From positions 97,971,932 through 98,035,931 of the forward strand of contig NC_052518.1 in assembly GCF_014356525.2 (NCBI RefSeq): 64,000 nt of DNA. The letters are read 5' to 3'. The position numbers were made by a program, and so were the translations under genes. The notes under the pieces are model-generated. The model was given only the letters and a program-made list of their open reading frames with translations, was not told the DNA's origin and searched no databases. Of the stretch, positions 52,978-63,630 are shown piece after piece (the first letter of the stretch is position 1; every line of letters starts with the position of its first letter). The DNA comes from Nilaparvata lugens (taxonomy: Eukaryota; Arthropoda; Insecta; Hemiptera; Delphacidae).

Positions 52978-53180
52978 TAAACGGTGTACACACGTACGTT
53001 TGCCTCGGGTGAGCATACGTGTATGGGCTTGCATTCGCACGTCTGGACACTGTTCGCTGAGGCATGTGGGCGAACCGGAACCCTGTCGGTATTTTGGCGT
53101 GCTCAAAGGCGCCTCGGGCGAGCATTGAACGTATGTGTGGACGCGATTTTGCCATACGGGTGAGGCAAAACGTAAACATT
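52978..53180. repeat. GC-rich repeat with CGTACACACG ends, copy 1
   Basis: Starts GGTGTACACACGTACGTTTG and contains CCTCGGGTGAGCATACG, GAGGCATGTGGGCGAACC and TGTGGACGCGATTTTGCC. It is related in reverse orientation to 54225-54336. Strand frames in it are chance frames of the repeat. Confidence 0.5.
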
Positions 53181-54224
53181 GAAGGCGTCATAACCTAATT
53201 CCAATGAATTAGGTTAATGAATGACAAATCAAATTGTGATCCAATAACTAATTGTAAATTGTAGGATTTTTGTAATTTTGTAGGATATGTGGATTGTCAA
53301 ATATTTAAATAGAAACAGGCATGGAGTATATAATTTGTATCATGATTAACAAATAAAGAACTGCATAATTTAAGTGAAAATAGCTTCTCTACAGGATTCC
53401 TACAAAAAAGTATAGCTCACATAATTATTATCTTACTGTGGCTATCAAATCATCTTGTGTTTGTGGTATGTTATCAATCAGAGTTTGTATGATTAAAATT
53501 GTAATCTTCAATATGATATTATATGTTTTAGATGGCTAGGCTATCCATAGAGAGATTTATTCAAACCTTGAACTAGTATTCCAAAGGTAAATCTTGAATC
53601 TAATCTTTTGGAGAATCTTGTTTTGTCATGTGTATGAGCAGAGTTAGTTTAAAATGGGCAGCAATTCAGTATTTGATTCAATTTATAGCTAATTTCGTTA
53701 AAGAAGACTGTCAATTTTGTAGGACAGTGTTAAATGCTTTGATTAGGTCATCAAAACTTCTAGAATTAGGGTAGAAATTTTCTTTTTTGAGATTCAGAAT
53801 AGATATTGGAAACCAACAAATGAATCGCCTAATGCCAAGAATCTCAAAGTTAGGGCCAATCGTTCTTGTAAAGTTATTGCTTCCCTCATGATGGTATCAT
53901 TTGTTTGGATAACTAGTTGAATTATATTCAGTATATTAAAAAATAATGTTTTGACATCCTAATAAAGTTTGAATTGACAATCTTATATCTTATGTCATGT
54001 AGCAATAATTTATTTCCTTACTTCAACCTACAATCGTTCAACCCACCAATATCGTTTGTTAAGTTTTATTTTCGATTTTATTATACAAGTCATTGAAATA
54101 AATGAAGCAGCTGCATTTTGCAATAATTATCTTCAATGATGAAATGTCGCCATTGTTGTCATGATGTGGAAAATACATCTACCATATTGTCTTCGTGTCG
54201 TCTGCAAATCAGATAGCTTTTTGA
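53181..54224. other. no recognisable feature
   Basis: AT-rich, presumably intronic. No coding or repeat signal supported. Confidence 0.35.
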
Positions 54225-54336
54225 ATGCCGAGGCATACGTGGATCGCGTCCACAAGGACGTACAGTGAATATAGAGGCATGTGTGCATACGATTGTTCGC
54301 GCGAATCTGTACGGACGTGTGTACAAGGCTTTAAAT
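54225..54336. repeat. GC-rich repeat with CGTACACACG ends, copy 2
   Basis: GCCGAGGCATACGTGGATCG, ACATGCCTCTA on the reverse, and a closing GTACGGACGTGTGTACAAGG. Shares its terminal words with 52978-53180, inverted. Confidence 0.5.
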
Positions 54337-54389
54337 TCTCGGTCCCGGTTCCGGCACAGTATACATACAGTATGGAAACTTGGCTAGTC

Positions 54390-54530
54390 CTTGACGCCAA
54401 AATCCGCCATATTGTTAGGAAGCGCCGCATTGTAATAGTATTGATTCACTGCCACGAGCCAATCAGAAGACCAGGATTGGAACTTCCCAAGGTCACGTGA
54501 CGTGTTTAGTATTGGCGTCATTTGTAAAAA
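54390..54530. promoter_or_regulatory. promoter-like cluster (CCAAT, E-box)
   Basis: AGCCAATCAG (54457), the palindromic GTCACGTGAC (54492-54501) and a reversed CCAAT in TATTGGCGTCA (54513) lie within 70 bp, with a CCGCCATATTG word upstream. The composition resembles a CpG-containing proximal promoter. No start site or first exon can be assigned. Confidence 0.3.
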
Positions 54531-54624
54531 GCATTGGTTAGATAGGCGTTTGATTAAATTACAAGTTTCCTTTCTGTATATATTCTGTGGTTCCGGCTGA
54601 TATATAAGTCTCGAAGCCCACTGA

Positions 54625-54695
54625 CGGCTTTGAATGGTGAACTGGTAAACGAAAGGTTGATGTGGTTGGGGTTCGATTCCGTCCACAGTCTTATT
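54625..54695 (+). other. possible tRNA-like/SINE segment
   Basis: GGGGTTCGATTCCGTCC fits a B box, and TGAATGGTGAACTGG upstream is a weak A box. A full cloverleaf does not form by eye. Confidence 0.25.
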
Positions 54696-54908
54696 TTTTT
54701 GCTGAGAATTTCAACTTGAAGATTACCCATGTAATTTTGACAAAATAAATATTTAAAAAATTGGAAAAATTTTAACTAGCTGAATTATTAATTGATTAAT
54801 TATTAATAAATTCTCATATTATATTAAAAATATTTAATCAATTAAACCATTGAATTAACTTTCAAACCAAGCCCTATCTAACGGTGAAGATAGAAACCTA
54901 GTGCATCA

Positions 54909-54948
54909 CCTGCGCGAACTCTACTTAGATTCGTTTAGTTCGCGCAGA
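54909..54948. other. perfect 10-bp stem hairpin
   Basis: CTGCGCGAAC and GTTCGCGCAG are exact complements around an 18-nt loop. GC-rich in an AT-rich context. Confidence 0.6.
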
Positions 54949-54998
54949 GCATTTTTTGAGTTTTTGTGGAGTATATAAACAAGAAAGGAACCGATATA

Positions 54999-55122
54999 TC
55001 TCGGGGAGTCAAATCCCCCACTCTAGACGTCAGACCAGAGTATATATATCAGTTATCATCGTAATTACAAGCTATCACTGTTATTTAAAACTACGTCTAG
55101 CTGTGGGATTTGACTCCTCTTT
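54999..55122. repeat. short inverted repeat with GGAGTCAAATCCC arms
   Basis: GGAGTCAAATCCCCCACTCT with AGACGT on the left; ACGTCTAG with TGGGATTTGACTCC on the right. About 120 bp in all, possibly a small MITE. Confidence 0.6.
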
Positions 55123-55225
55123 TTGAGGTATTTTTTAAAATTGTTATTTTTGCAACAATTTAAGTTTAAATAGAGCCTAATATTTTCAATTGTATTAAAT
55201 TTTGATAGATAATTTTTATTTTTAG

Positions 55226-55319
55226 GTTAGCTGGATACCTGGCCTGGCTGTTAGCTTTTCTAAGTTACCTGTTGCAACTTATCTTAAACTGTGTGTTCCA
55301 GTGGAAAACAGATAGGCAA
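55226..55319 (+). CDS. candidate host exon encoding a hydrophobic helix
   Basis: TTTTTATTTTTAG|G precedes and AA|GTAAGC follows. The open phase reads LAGYLAWLLAFLSYLLQLIL then NCVFQWKTDRQ, a membrane-helix-like sequence with a basic end. Splice sites on both sides and an open 94-nt frame support an exon. Membership in the same gene as 51425 or 61116 is not shown. It could be chance. Confidence 0.35.
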
Positions 55320-56289
55320 GTAAGCTACCAAGTTCGATTAATATCAATAATTAGATATAATTTTTAGAAAAATAGCTTAGCCTAAAGGTGTTTCTAACCT
55401 CTAACCTGTGTACCCAATGTGTAACCTAACCTCTCAACTGGTGATTCGTGAATACCGTAACTTATGTTATTTTTGTATAAGGCTATTTTGTTCTGACGAG
55501 CATTCAAGTATTAGATTTTACAATTAAATTATCAACTTGATTATTGAGATACTATTTCTTTAGGTAGGCTACTTTAATATGGGTAAAAGCTGTTCGAATG
55601 GTGGCATGGAAAGTTTGAATAAAGCAATACAACTACGAGACCTGCTTGAAATGTAGGTACATTTAGCACATTTATGATGATCCTTGTACAATGAAGTGTT
55701 TTTCCTCATAATATTTAGTGAATTTCATTCGGGGATTTCCATTTCCGTGGTCTGTAGAGGTTCATCTACGTTAGCCTATAATTTCCAACTATTAGTCTAT
55801 ACGGTACTCTTGGTTTAACATAGAGTTCCTGCAAAGTTTTTCAAGATGCGACAAATATCTAAACCGAGAAGGCATTTATAATAAGTTTTTTATTATGTAC
55901 AATTCAATTGAAAATCAAAGAATATACCCGTCGTGTGGTAAAAACCAAACCCAGCAACTCATCAAATGGTTGGTTGTCTATTAATATCAATCAGCATAGT
56001 AAACAGAGTTGTAGGTAGACAATAAATTTGAGTTCAGTTTCATTTTGTGGATGAAAGCGTTGATTTTAAAGTAGGTATTGAGAATATTTCTTATGTGACT
56101 AGAACTCTTTTTGAATGGGGGGGCAGAAGCTGACCTATTGTGACTATTGAAATGGGTTGCCAGTTATTGTTTTCCATTACACCGTCCACGCGTCCACCGG
56201 TGTTGAAGGAGGCCTATTGTTCTCTCTTGACAGTTCCATGCCCCCATTTTGAGATAGGTTTTACCCTACATATATGTAGTCTATGTAAT
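55320..56289. other. no recognisable feature
   Basis: Intronic-type AT-rich DNA; the frame at 56140-56343 (+) is not supported. Confidence 0.35.
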
Positions 56290-56960
56290 CATTTCAATTT
56301 CAATTCGTTTATTTCCACTTGGCATAACAATACATGTACATAATTATATTTGATACTTAACAAAATAAGAGTTACATTTTTACAAAAACAGTTCAAAGAA
56401 CATATTGATTGAGTGGAATTCCCCCAGTAAGACTATGCGTCTGAGATTGGGGGACAGTCCCAGCAAGCAGTATTATTCAGTAGTCATATGGTATTATATT
56501 TACAATAAATTACAATATGTGTGATAAAAATAAGATTCAGATAACAGTAGGTGAATTATAAGTGATAATATAATATAGTGTTGGGTGTAACTCGAGTGGG
56601 AGAGCAAGAGGACCCAAAAACCGGAGGTAATTTATTGTTTTATAAGCCTCTATTATGTTTTGAAACTCTAAATACTTGAACGTAAGGTATGAGTGTATAA
56701 ATGAATTTAGCATTTCGAAATATTAATGTATAAAGTTATTCCCCAATGTATTTACTCTTCCTAGGTGTAAGGTGAGTGAATTAGCCTCTCAGCTCCAATC
56801 CAGCCTATGCTGAAGAGCCATTTCACCAACGAGCTTTTAAACATCACATTGCTGCTGCTCTCGGCCTCCCTCATATTATCTGCAACATTCCTGTATAAAA
56901 TCTGAGCTAAATAGTATGGCGATTTGAGTTCAATTCCGTGTATCAATCCAGGTATAGAAA
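56290..56960 (-). pseudogene. LINE 3' end with C-terminal remnant
   Basis: On minus, 56946-56761 encodes YYLAQILYRNVADNMREAES and KWLFSIGWIGAERL, the usual closing block of a jockey-like polyprotein. It is followed by a 3' untranslated region with GGGACTGTCCCCCAATCTCA and an A/T tail near 56300 (CAATTTCAATTCGTTTATTT on plus). Only the last 60 codons remain. Confidence 0.65.
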
Positions 56961-57139
56961 ATCCATGGTTGTTGTTTCTATGTAATTAAATGCAGTTTTA
57001 ATGCAAGAAGGAAAAAAGTTACAAGAAGGTTATAAAGGCTAACTTTAGTTTGTGAATTAAACCATAAACAATATTGGCTATTTTTTTACTTTCCTTGCCC
57101 TACTACCGTAGGTAAGGAAAGTATTCATTTCACATAAAG

Positions 57140-57242
57140 TTAGTTAGAAAAGGATAGCGCTATCTGCTTTATCCAATGATAGACAAGGATAGCAACACCA
57201 ATAATCAAATACTGCCATTATAACTTGGATTTTATCCACTAT
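57140..57242 (-). repeat. degenerate MITE-1 terminus
   Basis: ATCCAATGATAGACAAGGAT, AGCAACACCAATAATCAAA and ATTATAACTTGGATTTTATC match the MITE-1 right end with several changes. Confidence 0.6.
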
Positions 57243-59214
57243 ACTTCCTCTGCACTTCTACGTAGGTAAAGAACGTATTCAAGGGCGCACTAACAACTTA
57301 AACAATAATTATGTGATTCTACCTAACTGACAAAATCATAGCTTATTGCGATTTTGGGCTCTTAACTGTTCTACCCTATACTGGAATTGAGAGAAAAACC
57401 CCTCAATATGAAAAAGCAATATTAAAATGAAACATATGTAACGGTGGGAAAAGAACTATAGTGGTTTCTCTCTCAGGTCGTTTAGGTTTTTAATAAATAA
57501 TGAAACAATAAATTATTTATTACGAATTAGAATTTATTACGAAATAATAATCAAATGATAATTTAAGGGCTACTCACTTAGCTGATCTGTGGTCGTTCAG
57601 TTTTTTGATAATAAAAAACAACAAAAATTACTATTTAGAATTATAGATCTAAAAAATTAAAAAATGTACAATTAACTATTATCTTACTTCACCTTGAAAA
57701 AAGAGTCCCTTGGCCTGCTCCCCAAGGTCGAAATAAAACACTCCCGATTTTAAATTTAAAAAAAACTCTGCCAGTTGATTGAATCAAAAACACCAGCGTT
57801 CCCTACAAGATTCAAATCCTGAAAATACAATTATGCAGGTTTAAACTGCCCGGACTGCGACAGCCTATAATTGAATTCTCAAGACAGAATCTTCCAGGTA
57901 ACCAATGCCTTAACTCAACAACTAACTTCACAAACGGTTCAAGGAATACGGGCCTCGAAAGAAAAATACAAAATCTATTTATGTGAAAAACACATGCAGC
58001 CTTGATTCACAGACTAAAAGTCGACTCACTCTTGATTGTATAGCATGGAGCTAAATACCATAATATTGCTTTCACGAAACGTGATAAAACACACGTTTCA
58101 TCTTTGTACATTGGAGATCTTCTCGCTTTATCAATTATATTTAATAATTAAATCCGCGACCAGATTTCCAATTCACAAAATAATATTTCAAAAATTGAAT
58201 AGGTTTTGATGTCATATATGACACGTATTATACAAAAATATACAAGAAATGAAGTTGAGTGATGAGACAAAAGCAGGTAAAATAAATGGATGTTCAAACA
58301 CTATAATAAATTAAAATCGAGAAGCACAAATTATATGCTTAGTGACATAGATTTTTGTTTTTGAGATAGTTAACAGCATACTGTTCATATGGCTTTCTAG
58401 AATTTTCTTATGTTTAATGAAAAATACTTCATTTTACCAACCTTATACAGGATGTTATAATTTTTCCAGAAATTTCAAATTACAACAACCAATTTCCTGA
58501 TTGTTGTTTTTGGTGGTAGCCTACAAATTTTTGATTTGAAATGTTTGCTTTGAATCAATTTGTTGAAAAATTGCTTGGTTCAATGAATAAAGTTAAACAT
58601 ATTAATAAAAACAATATAGAAACTCGTAGTACCCTTTAGTTTTTATCAATTTGTACAAAAGTAGCCCATATAAGTGAAGTGCTCTTCAAGTTCATTTTTA
58701 TAGAAAATTAATTTATTGTTTTAAAACTCTATATCACGATCAATTTCATTTCAAGAATACACAAAAGATGTACCCGTATTTAGTCTGCAATAAATTGAGT
58801 TCAAAGGTTGAGTACGAAGGTGTCATTATTGAAATGTAAGACCATTTTTGGTTTCTGTTTGATTTGATACAGCTGTGAATCATCAAGATTATTTTATTAT
58901 TGGCGCATTTCAACAAAATATAAGCCATCTTGTGTATATTCCTGGAAGAAAATTGATTCCTGGACATACAGCTTGAGGAATGTCAAAATTGTATAAAATC
59001 TCATCTAAATTGAACTTTTTTCCAGCTCTACCGTGTATGATGTCATTTTCTTCTTATTCAACATTTTTGTTTTCGACAAAAGAAGTTGTCCATCAGATCA
59101 AACGTAAGTAGCTGATTTGAGAAGACATATTATGCTTTTCTCACAATCATCAAATGTTACTATTGACTGTGAAGATTTATATGGCAGTCACATCACAGGA
59201 ATTATCTATTTCTC
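57243..59214. other. no recognisable feature
   Basis: AT-rich, presumably intronic; short frames (58746-58967) unsupported. Confidence 0.35.
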
Positions 59215-59275
59215 CTATAGTGAGGTCCACGTTATAATGGCAGTGTTTGATTAGCAATGGTATTGCTATCCGTGT
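59215..59275 (+). repeat. MITE-1 terminus
   Basis: CTATAGTGAGGTCCACGTTA through GATTAGCAATGGTATTGC matches the MITE-1 left end. It breaks directly into a LINE fragment. Confidence 0.7.
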
Positions 59276-59760
59276 AATGCATCCTTTATTTCACTTGGCA
59301 AAAGGTTAAAAATACGAGGAGCGACATATAGGAAGAATCTCATGAATTTCTCCTTTCTTGGACGAGGCGGAATAAAGTGCCCTCCTGTACGTGGGTACAT
59401 TGGGTGACGTACTTCATAGATGAATTCATTGAGATTTTGGCCGCTTTCTTTGTAAAATAGTTCTAGCACTTTATGAAAGTATAAATACCTCAATGGTAAG
59501 ATATTTGTATCTCTAAATAGAATGATGTCGAGCTGGTTTCCAACTTATCACTCTCATTATGAATTTTTGGCCTACTACTAAGGGATTGAGTGTTGTCATG
59601 TAAGCCCCTCCCCACATTTTAATGCCATACTGTAGCCTGCTCTCTACAAGTGCATGATACAACATGGTTAAAACGTGGTCAGGACAAAGATTTCTCAAAA
59701 AGTAAAATTTCCTGCATGCTATGACTAATTGTTTTTTAGATTTCGAATATGTTCAATAAA
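59276..59760 (-). pseudogene. LINE RT C-terminal remnant
   Basis: Minus frames at 59698-59513 (LYHALVESRLQYGIKMWGGA) and 59493-59266 (PRPRKEKFMRFFLYVAPRIF then NLLPSEIKDAL) form the post-RT region of a non-LTR element, separated by stop and frame changes. It lies inside or beside a MITE-1 end. Confidence 0.7.
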
Positions 59761-60708
59761 TATTCATGACGAATTTCAGATCAATACAACATTTTGTTCT
59801 TGAGATAAAAATTCCTAAGTGAAAAAACCAAAGTGGCAGCTATAAGGATAACCGCTGAGTTTTGGACACTACTTGAAATACGACATTTGTAGTCTCCTAT
59901 CATCCAGGAACAATACCCTAAAATGTTCGACACTACTTCTGAAACATTCTGTATAATTAGTATTTTTCATTCTTTGAATTAATTGAAACTTTATTGTGAA
60001 CAAAATATCATATCTGTTTCTTACTTGAAATAAACGTTTTGAACCAGGTCTCTCCTGTCGTCCCGGGCTATGGGATGTGCACGTTCAATATTGTTAATCC
60101 CAGATGAAGTAAATCAGCTGTATGGTTCATTGATGGCTTAAATTATTCAGACTGAGTGGAATCTTCCAACCAACAAAAGCCATACAAATTTGCTCTACTT
60201 TTTACATTAAATTATACATTTTAGTCCAACTAATTGAGATTTGAAAACTTATTTAGATTTTGAAGTCTAAATGTCCCACCCGTTTTGATTTTGAGAGTGG
60301 GGAGGAATCTACCTCAAATTTCTAAAAATATTGAATTTTTCGGATATTGTTGAAATAAGGTCAGAACAAAAATATATTTTTATAGGAGAAAATGGTTTTT
60401 CTATTTCTCATTGACTCATTAAAATCTTAATCTATTGAAATATATATTTTCCACTAGGTATTCAAAGGCTACTTGATTTGTTAGTTGATAAAAAAAATCC
60501 CATTTTGTTTTCAATTTTTTAATATAAAACAAACGCAACTGGTTTCGACATTTCCAAGCCATTTTCAAGCTATTCCTATAATAAGTTTTTGTGTTCTATA
60601 TAAAAAAGATTTGAAAACAAAATGGTACTATAGAATCATTTTTTATTAATTAGTAAAAAATTATATGAATATATATGAAATAATTTATTAAAAATATTAT
60701 AAATATAT
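59761..60708. other. no recognisable feature
   Basis: AT-rich presumed intron; nothing supported. Confidence 0.35.
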
Positions 60709-60993
60709 AATGAAAATGTTCTATCAAATAAAGAAATAAATTGTTTCCAGCAATTATGAACATTTTCTTTTATAGCTCCTAATTCTTTCTCTAGTCTTTT
60801 TAATCATCACTCATGCCAAAGACATGCATTGCATAAAAAATAATAAACTAATATAGTTTATTATGCATGTCTTTGGCATGAGTGATAATTAAGAAGACTA
60901 GAGAAAGAATTAGGAGTTATAAAGAAAAATGTTCATAATTGCTTACATAACATTTGAAAGATATTATTTCTTTATTTATAGAACATTTTCATT
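60709..60993. repeat. 285-bp palindromic foldback element
   Basis: Arms of about 130 bp: AATGAAAATGTTCTAT / ATAGAACATTTTCATT outside, CTCCTAATTCTTTCTCTAGT / ACTAGAGAAAGAATTAGGAG and ACTCATGCCAAAGACATGCA / TGCATGTCTTTGGCATGAGT inside. Centre TAATATAGTTTATTA. Near-perfect, suggesting a recent origin. Confidence 0.85.
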
Positions 60994-61115
60994 TGAGCCA
61001 TTGGGAAGAGAGAAATTGTCATTTCAACCTGAGCTGGCTGCTTACATTATTACTTGTATTTCAATCAAGCAATAAAAGTGTGTGTTTGAATAACCCTCAT
61101 TATTACTTTTTCTAG

Positions 61116-61236
61116 GCAATTGTAGATCCAGAGCTATATGATCCAGAGACCAGTGTAACAAGCATTGGAGCCTCAGAGTTTGAAATGGAAAGGATGATAA
61201 GGAGTGAGCCAGCATCATGTATCAGCACTCCAATCA
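61116..61236 (+). CDS. host gene internal exon
   Basis: Preceded by TTTTTCTAG. The open frame reads AIVDPELYDPETSVTSIGAS, then EFEMERMIRSEPASCIST. A GTATTA donor-like site lies at 61237; otherwise the frame runs to a TGA at 61272. The polar, acidic composition and balanced codons look like genuine protein and unlike the mobile elements here. The family is not recognised. It may belong to the same plus-strand gene as 51425-51686. Confidence 0.55.
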
Positions 61237-61251
61237 GTATTATGTTATGTT

Positions 61252-61457
61252 ATGTTTTAACTACAGAAAAATGAATATTTTCATAGTGACTTTGTAATCT
61301 TTGGAAGTTTTATATATTAATATTTATTTCTCAATCTTGAATATATTTTTTTTTCTTTTCGATGAAATTTGTATTTTGTGATTAACCATATTATGTTCTA
61401 CCTACAGAAAAATGAATATTTTCTTAGTGACTTGGTAATCTTTGGAACTTTTGTAGT
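61252..61457 (+). repeat. 60-bp direct duplication downstream of the exon
   Basis: CTACAGAAAAATGAATATTT and AGTGACTTxGTAATCTTTGG occur at about 61261 and again at about 61403. The second copy is preceded by TCTACCTACAG, an acceptor-like sequence. Confidence 0.5.
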
Positions 61458-61735
61458 ATTATACTTGAGTATAAATAACATATTGTAAATTGTCTGAATA
61501 ATAAGGTGAAGTGTTTTTGTTTTCTTTTTAGATATACACTGTCTTTGCTACTAACGTCTTCTATATTTCCCTTCATAATGAATTTCACCTAGTTTTAAGC
61601 CGTGTTTTCGTATTGAAAGTTTTTACCAATCAATCATGTAACATTGTTGTTTTTTTGAGCACCTAATTCCAGAAGTCTTTTGGAACCTTCCAGCAGGAAA
61701 TCACAGAATAATTAAGTTTTTCTTTCTTTTTTTCA

Positions 61736-61854
61736 TACAGAGAGTATAAAAAGTCTGAAGGATGCATGTCTACGGTAACATCTCATTTTAATTCTTTTGA
61801 TATTTTGAATCTTCTACCTAATCATCCAGTTCCAGACTTTTTACACTCTCTGTA
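61736..61854. repeat. MITE-4, 119 bp
   Basis: Ends TACAGAGAGTATAAAAAGTC and, from the right, TACAGAGAGTGTAAAAAGTC. The interior is AT-rich. A TA-flanked or TACAG-ended hairpin MITE. Confidence 0.7.
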
Positions 61855-62929
61855 CCGGTATCCAATCTGGTTAATATTTTCCTCTTGCAGCTATATCAAA
61901 GTTTTTATTATGCTGGGTTCGCTCTAGAGTGAATATTTCTTTTAGGTTAACTCTTACCTACTTCTGTGCTTACAATAGAAGAATATTCATGTTGGAACCT
62001 GATAGCCAGTGTGAATTACATCTTTTGTACATGCAGATTCAGGGAATAGTTTTACTGAAAGAATATATTCATTCTGGAGTTAATCCTGCTTCATGAAAAC
62101 TTTGGTATAGGCACAAAAGAGGAAAATATTGGTCCAGATTTAATTGATATAACATTAGTAAAGGATGGAGGAAGAATTGGTAAGGTACAAAAGAAAAATC
62201 AGTACAGGAACCATAGAGAAATCGGTCAGCAAGCACAAAAACATTGGTACAAGAAGCTGAAAAAATTCAGTTGATAAGGAAAATTTTGAAAAGGAAAATA
62301 ATTCTTTTTGTGAAATCCTGAAAAGCTACTTGCTAAGCAGACCATTCTACTTATCTGTGGAGAAATTTCCACAAAATGACGACGTGACCGCGTTCCCAGT
62401 GGGATAAGACATGAGAACAGATATCAAGTAAATCAATTCAATAAGACCCCTATGTGTGTCTTATTTTAAAAAGTAAAACATCAATCTACATTCATTCCAT
62501 AATAAAAGTGAAGGTTCATGAGATATTGCAAGCTTTTATTGTATACTATATGTCTCAAATTTAAATTTATTATATGTCTATATTAGGCTAATGGTCAACA
62601 AAGGTGTGGGTGAAGTATGAAAAAGAAAGTATCTACTGACTAACTAATGTATAGCATAACAAACTTCAAGTTCTGATTCATGAGTTGAAAACTACCGCAC
62701 TTACTAATGGGTTCTTTCAAATATTCTAAGCCTAATTATTCGAAAATATTAAAAGAGTTTACTCAAAATGTATGTATAGAAAAAACTTTATGGTATGATG
62801 TGAGCTCCTAAATAATATATTTTATTGTAATAAATTAAACATTCCATATCTTCACAGCTAATCGACACCAACAATTCAGCAGAGCTAAAAGGGGAGGGTG
62901 CCAAATGCTTTTACAGTTTATAGGTAGGG
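61855..62929. other. no recognisable feature
   Basis: AT-rich; no coding or repeat signal supported. Confidence 0.35.
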
Positions 62930-63276
62930 TGTTTCAGAAAAAAATCGTCCCCTTCGCTGCTGCAAGCTGAGCTACCTCAGCTATAATAGGTCTAAAGTTT
63001 TTCAACCAGTGCTGTGGCTGCTTGTGCTACAGAATGTGTTACTTATCACTTGTTCAGTAATGCTGAGATAGAAAGGCACGCTGTTCGGAGCTCCTCAATT
63101 TTTGTTTGTTTCGACCGGTAAATGTGAGCACTTTGTTATGAGTTTTGGCATAGTAGTCGGGTAGTAGATAGGTGATAGATGTGTGAAATCGGTTTTTGAT
63201 AAGAGTGCTCCATTCCTGAGTAATTTGCGAATTTATTGTTGCGTGGTGCTATTAATTTTGTTGTGCAATATTAAAC
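62930..63276 (+). other. probable LINE 5' untranslated region
   Basis: Less AT-rich sequence leading directly to the ATG of a LINE ORF1 at 63277. The start of the element near 62930 is a guess from the composition change. Confidence 0.35.
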
Positions 63277-63630
63277 ATGCCGCCTAAAAGGAAGGGTTCA
63301 AGAGACGAAGCAGCAGCTAGCGATAACGTCAATCAGCCGGCCTTCCCAGATAACCACCAACTCGATGATAACGTGGCGCAGGGGCTTGATCGGAAACTGG
63401 ACTTCATTATCAATGAACTGAAGGCGATTAGAAGCGACGACGTTGATGAAATTAAAAGCGATATTGATGCAATTAAAAGGGAACAGAAAGATATTATCAA
63501 TTCAATTGAAAACTGTTCTGAACGTATCAGCGACAATAAAAAAACTATTACTGAACAAGGGGTTAAAATCGATTCGTGTATTGAGGATTTAGCTTCGGCA
63601 AAAAGTGAAATTGCAAAGTTGCGAAATTAA
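63277..63630 (+). pseudogene. LINE ORF1, N-terminal coiled coil
   Basis: From ATG: a basic start (MPPKRKGSRDEAA), then a long heptad-rich helix (LDFIINELKAIRSDDVDEI through SCIEDLASAKSEIAKL). A TAA at 63628-63630 interrupts, and the same frame continues directly in the next entry. Typical of the oligomerising N-terminus of insect non-LTR ORF1 proteins. Confidence 0.75.

Noticed and set aside
52895..53191. Several overlapping frames on both strands
   Set aside because: All fall in a GC-rich repeat and reflect its lack of stops.
54625..54695. A tRNA gene at the GGGGTTCGATTCC site
   Set aside because: T-arm and acceptor do not pair by eye and the A box is weak.
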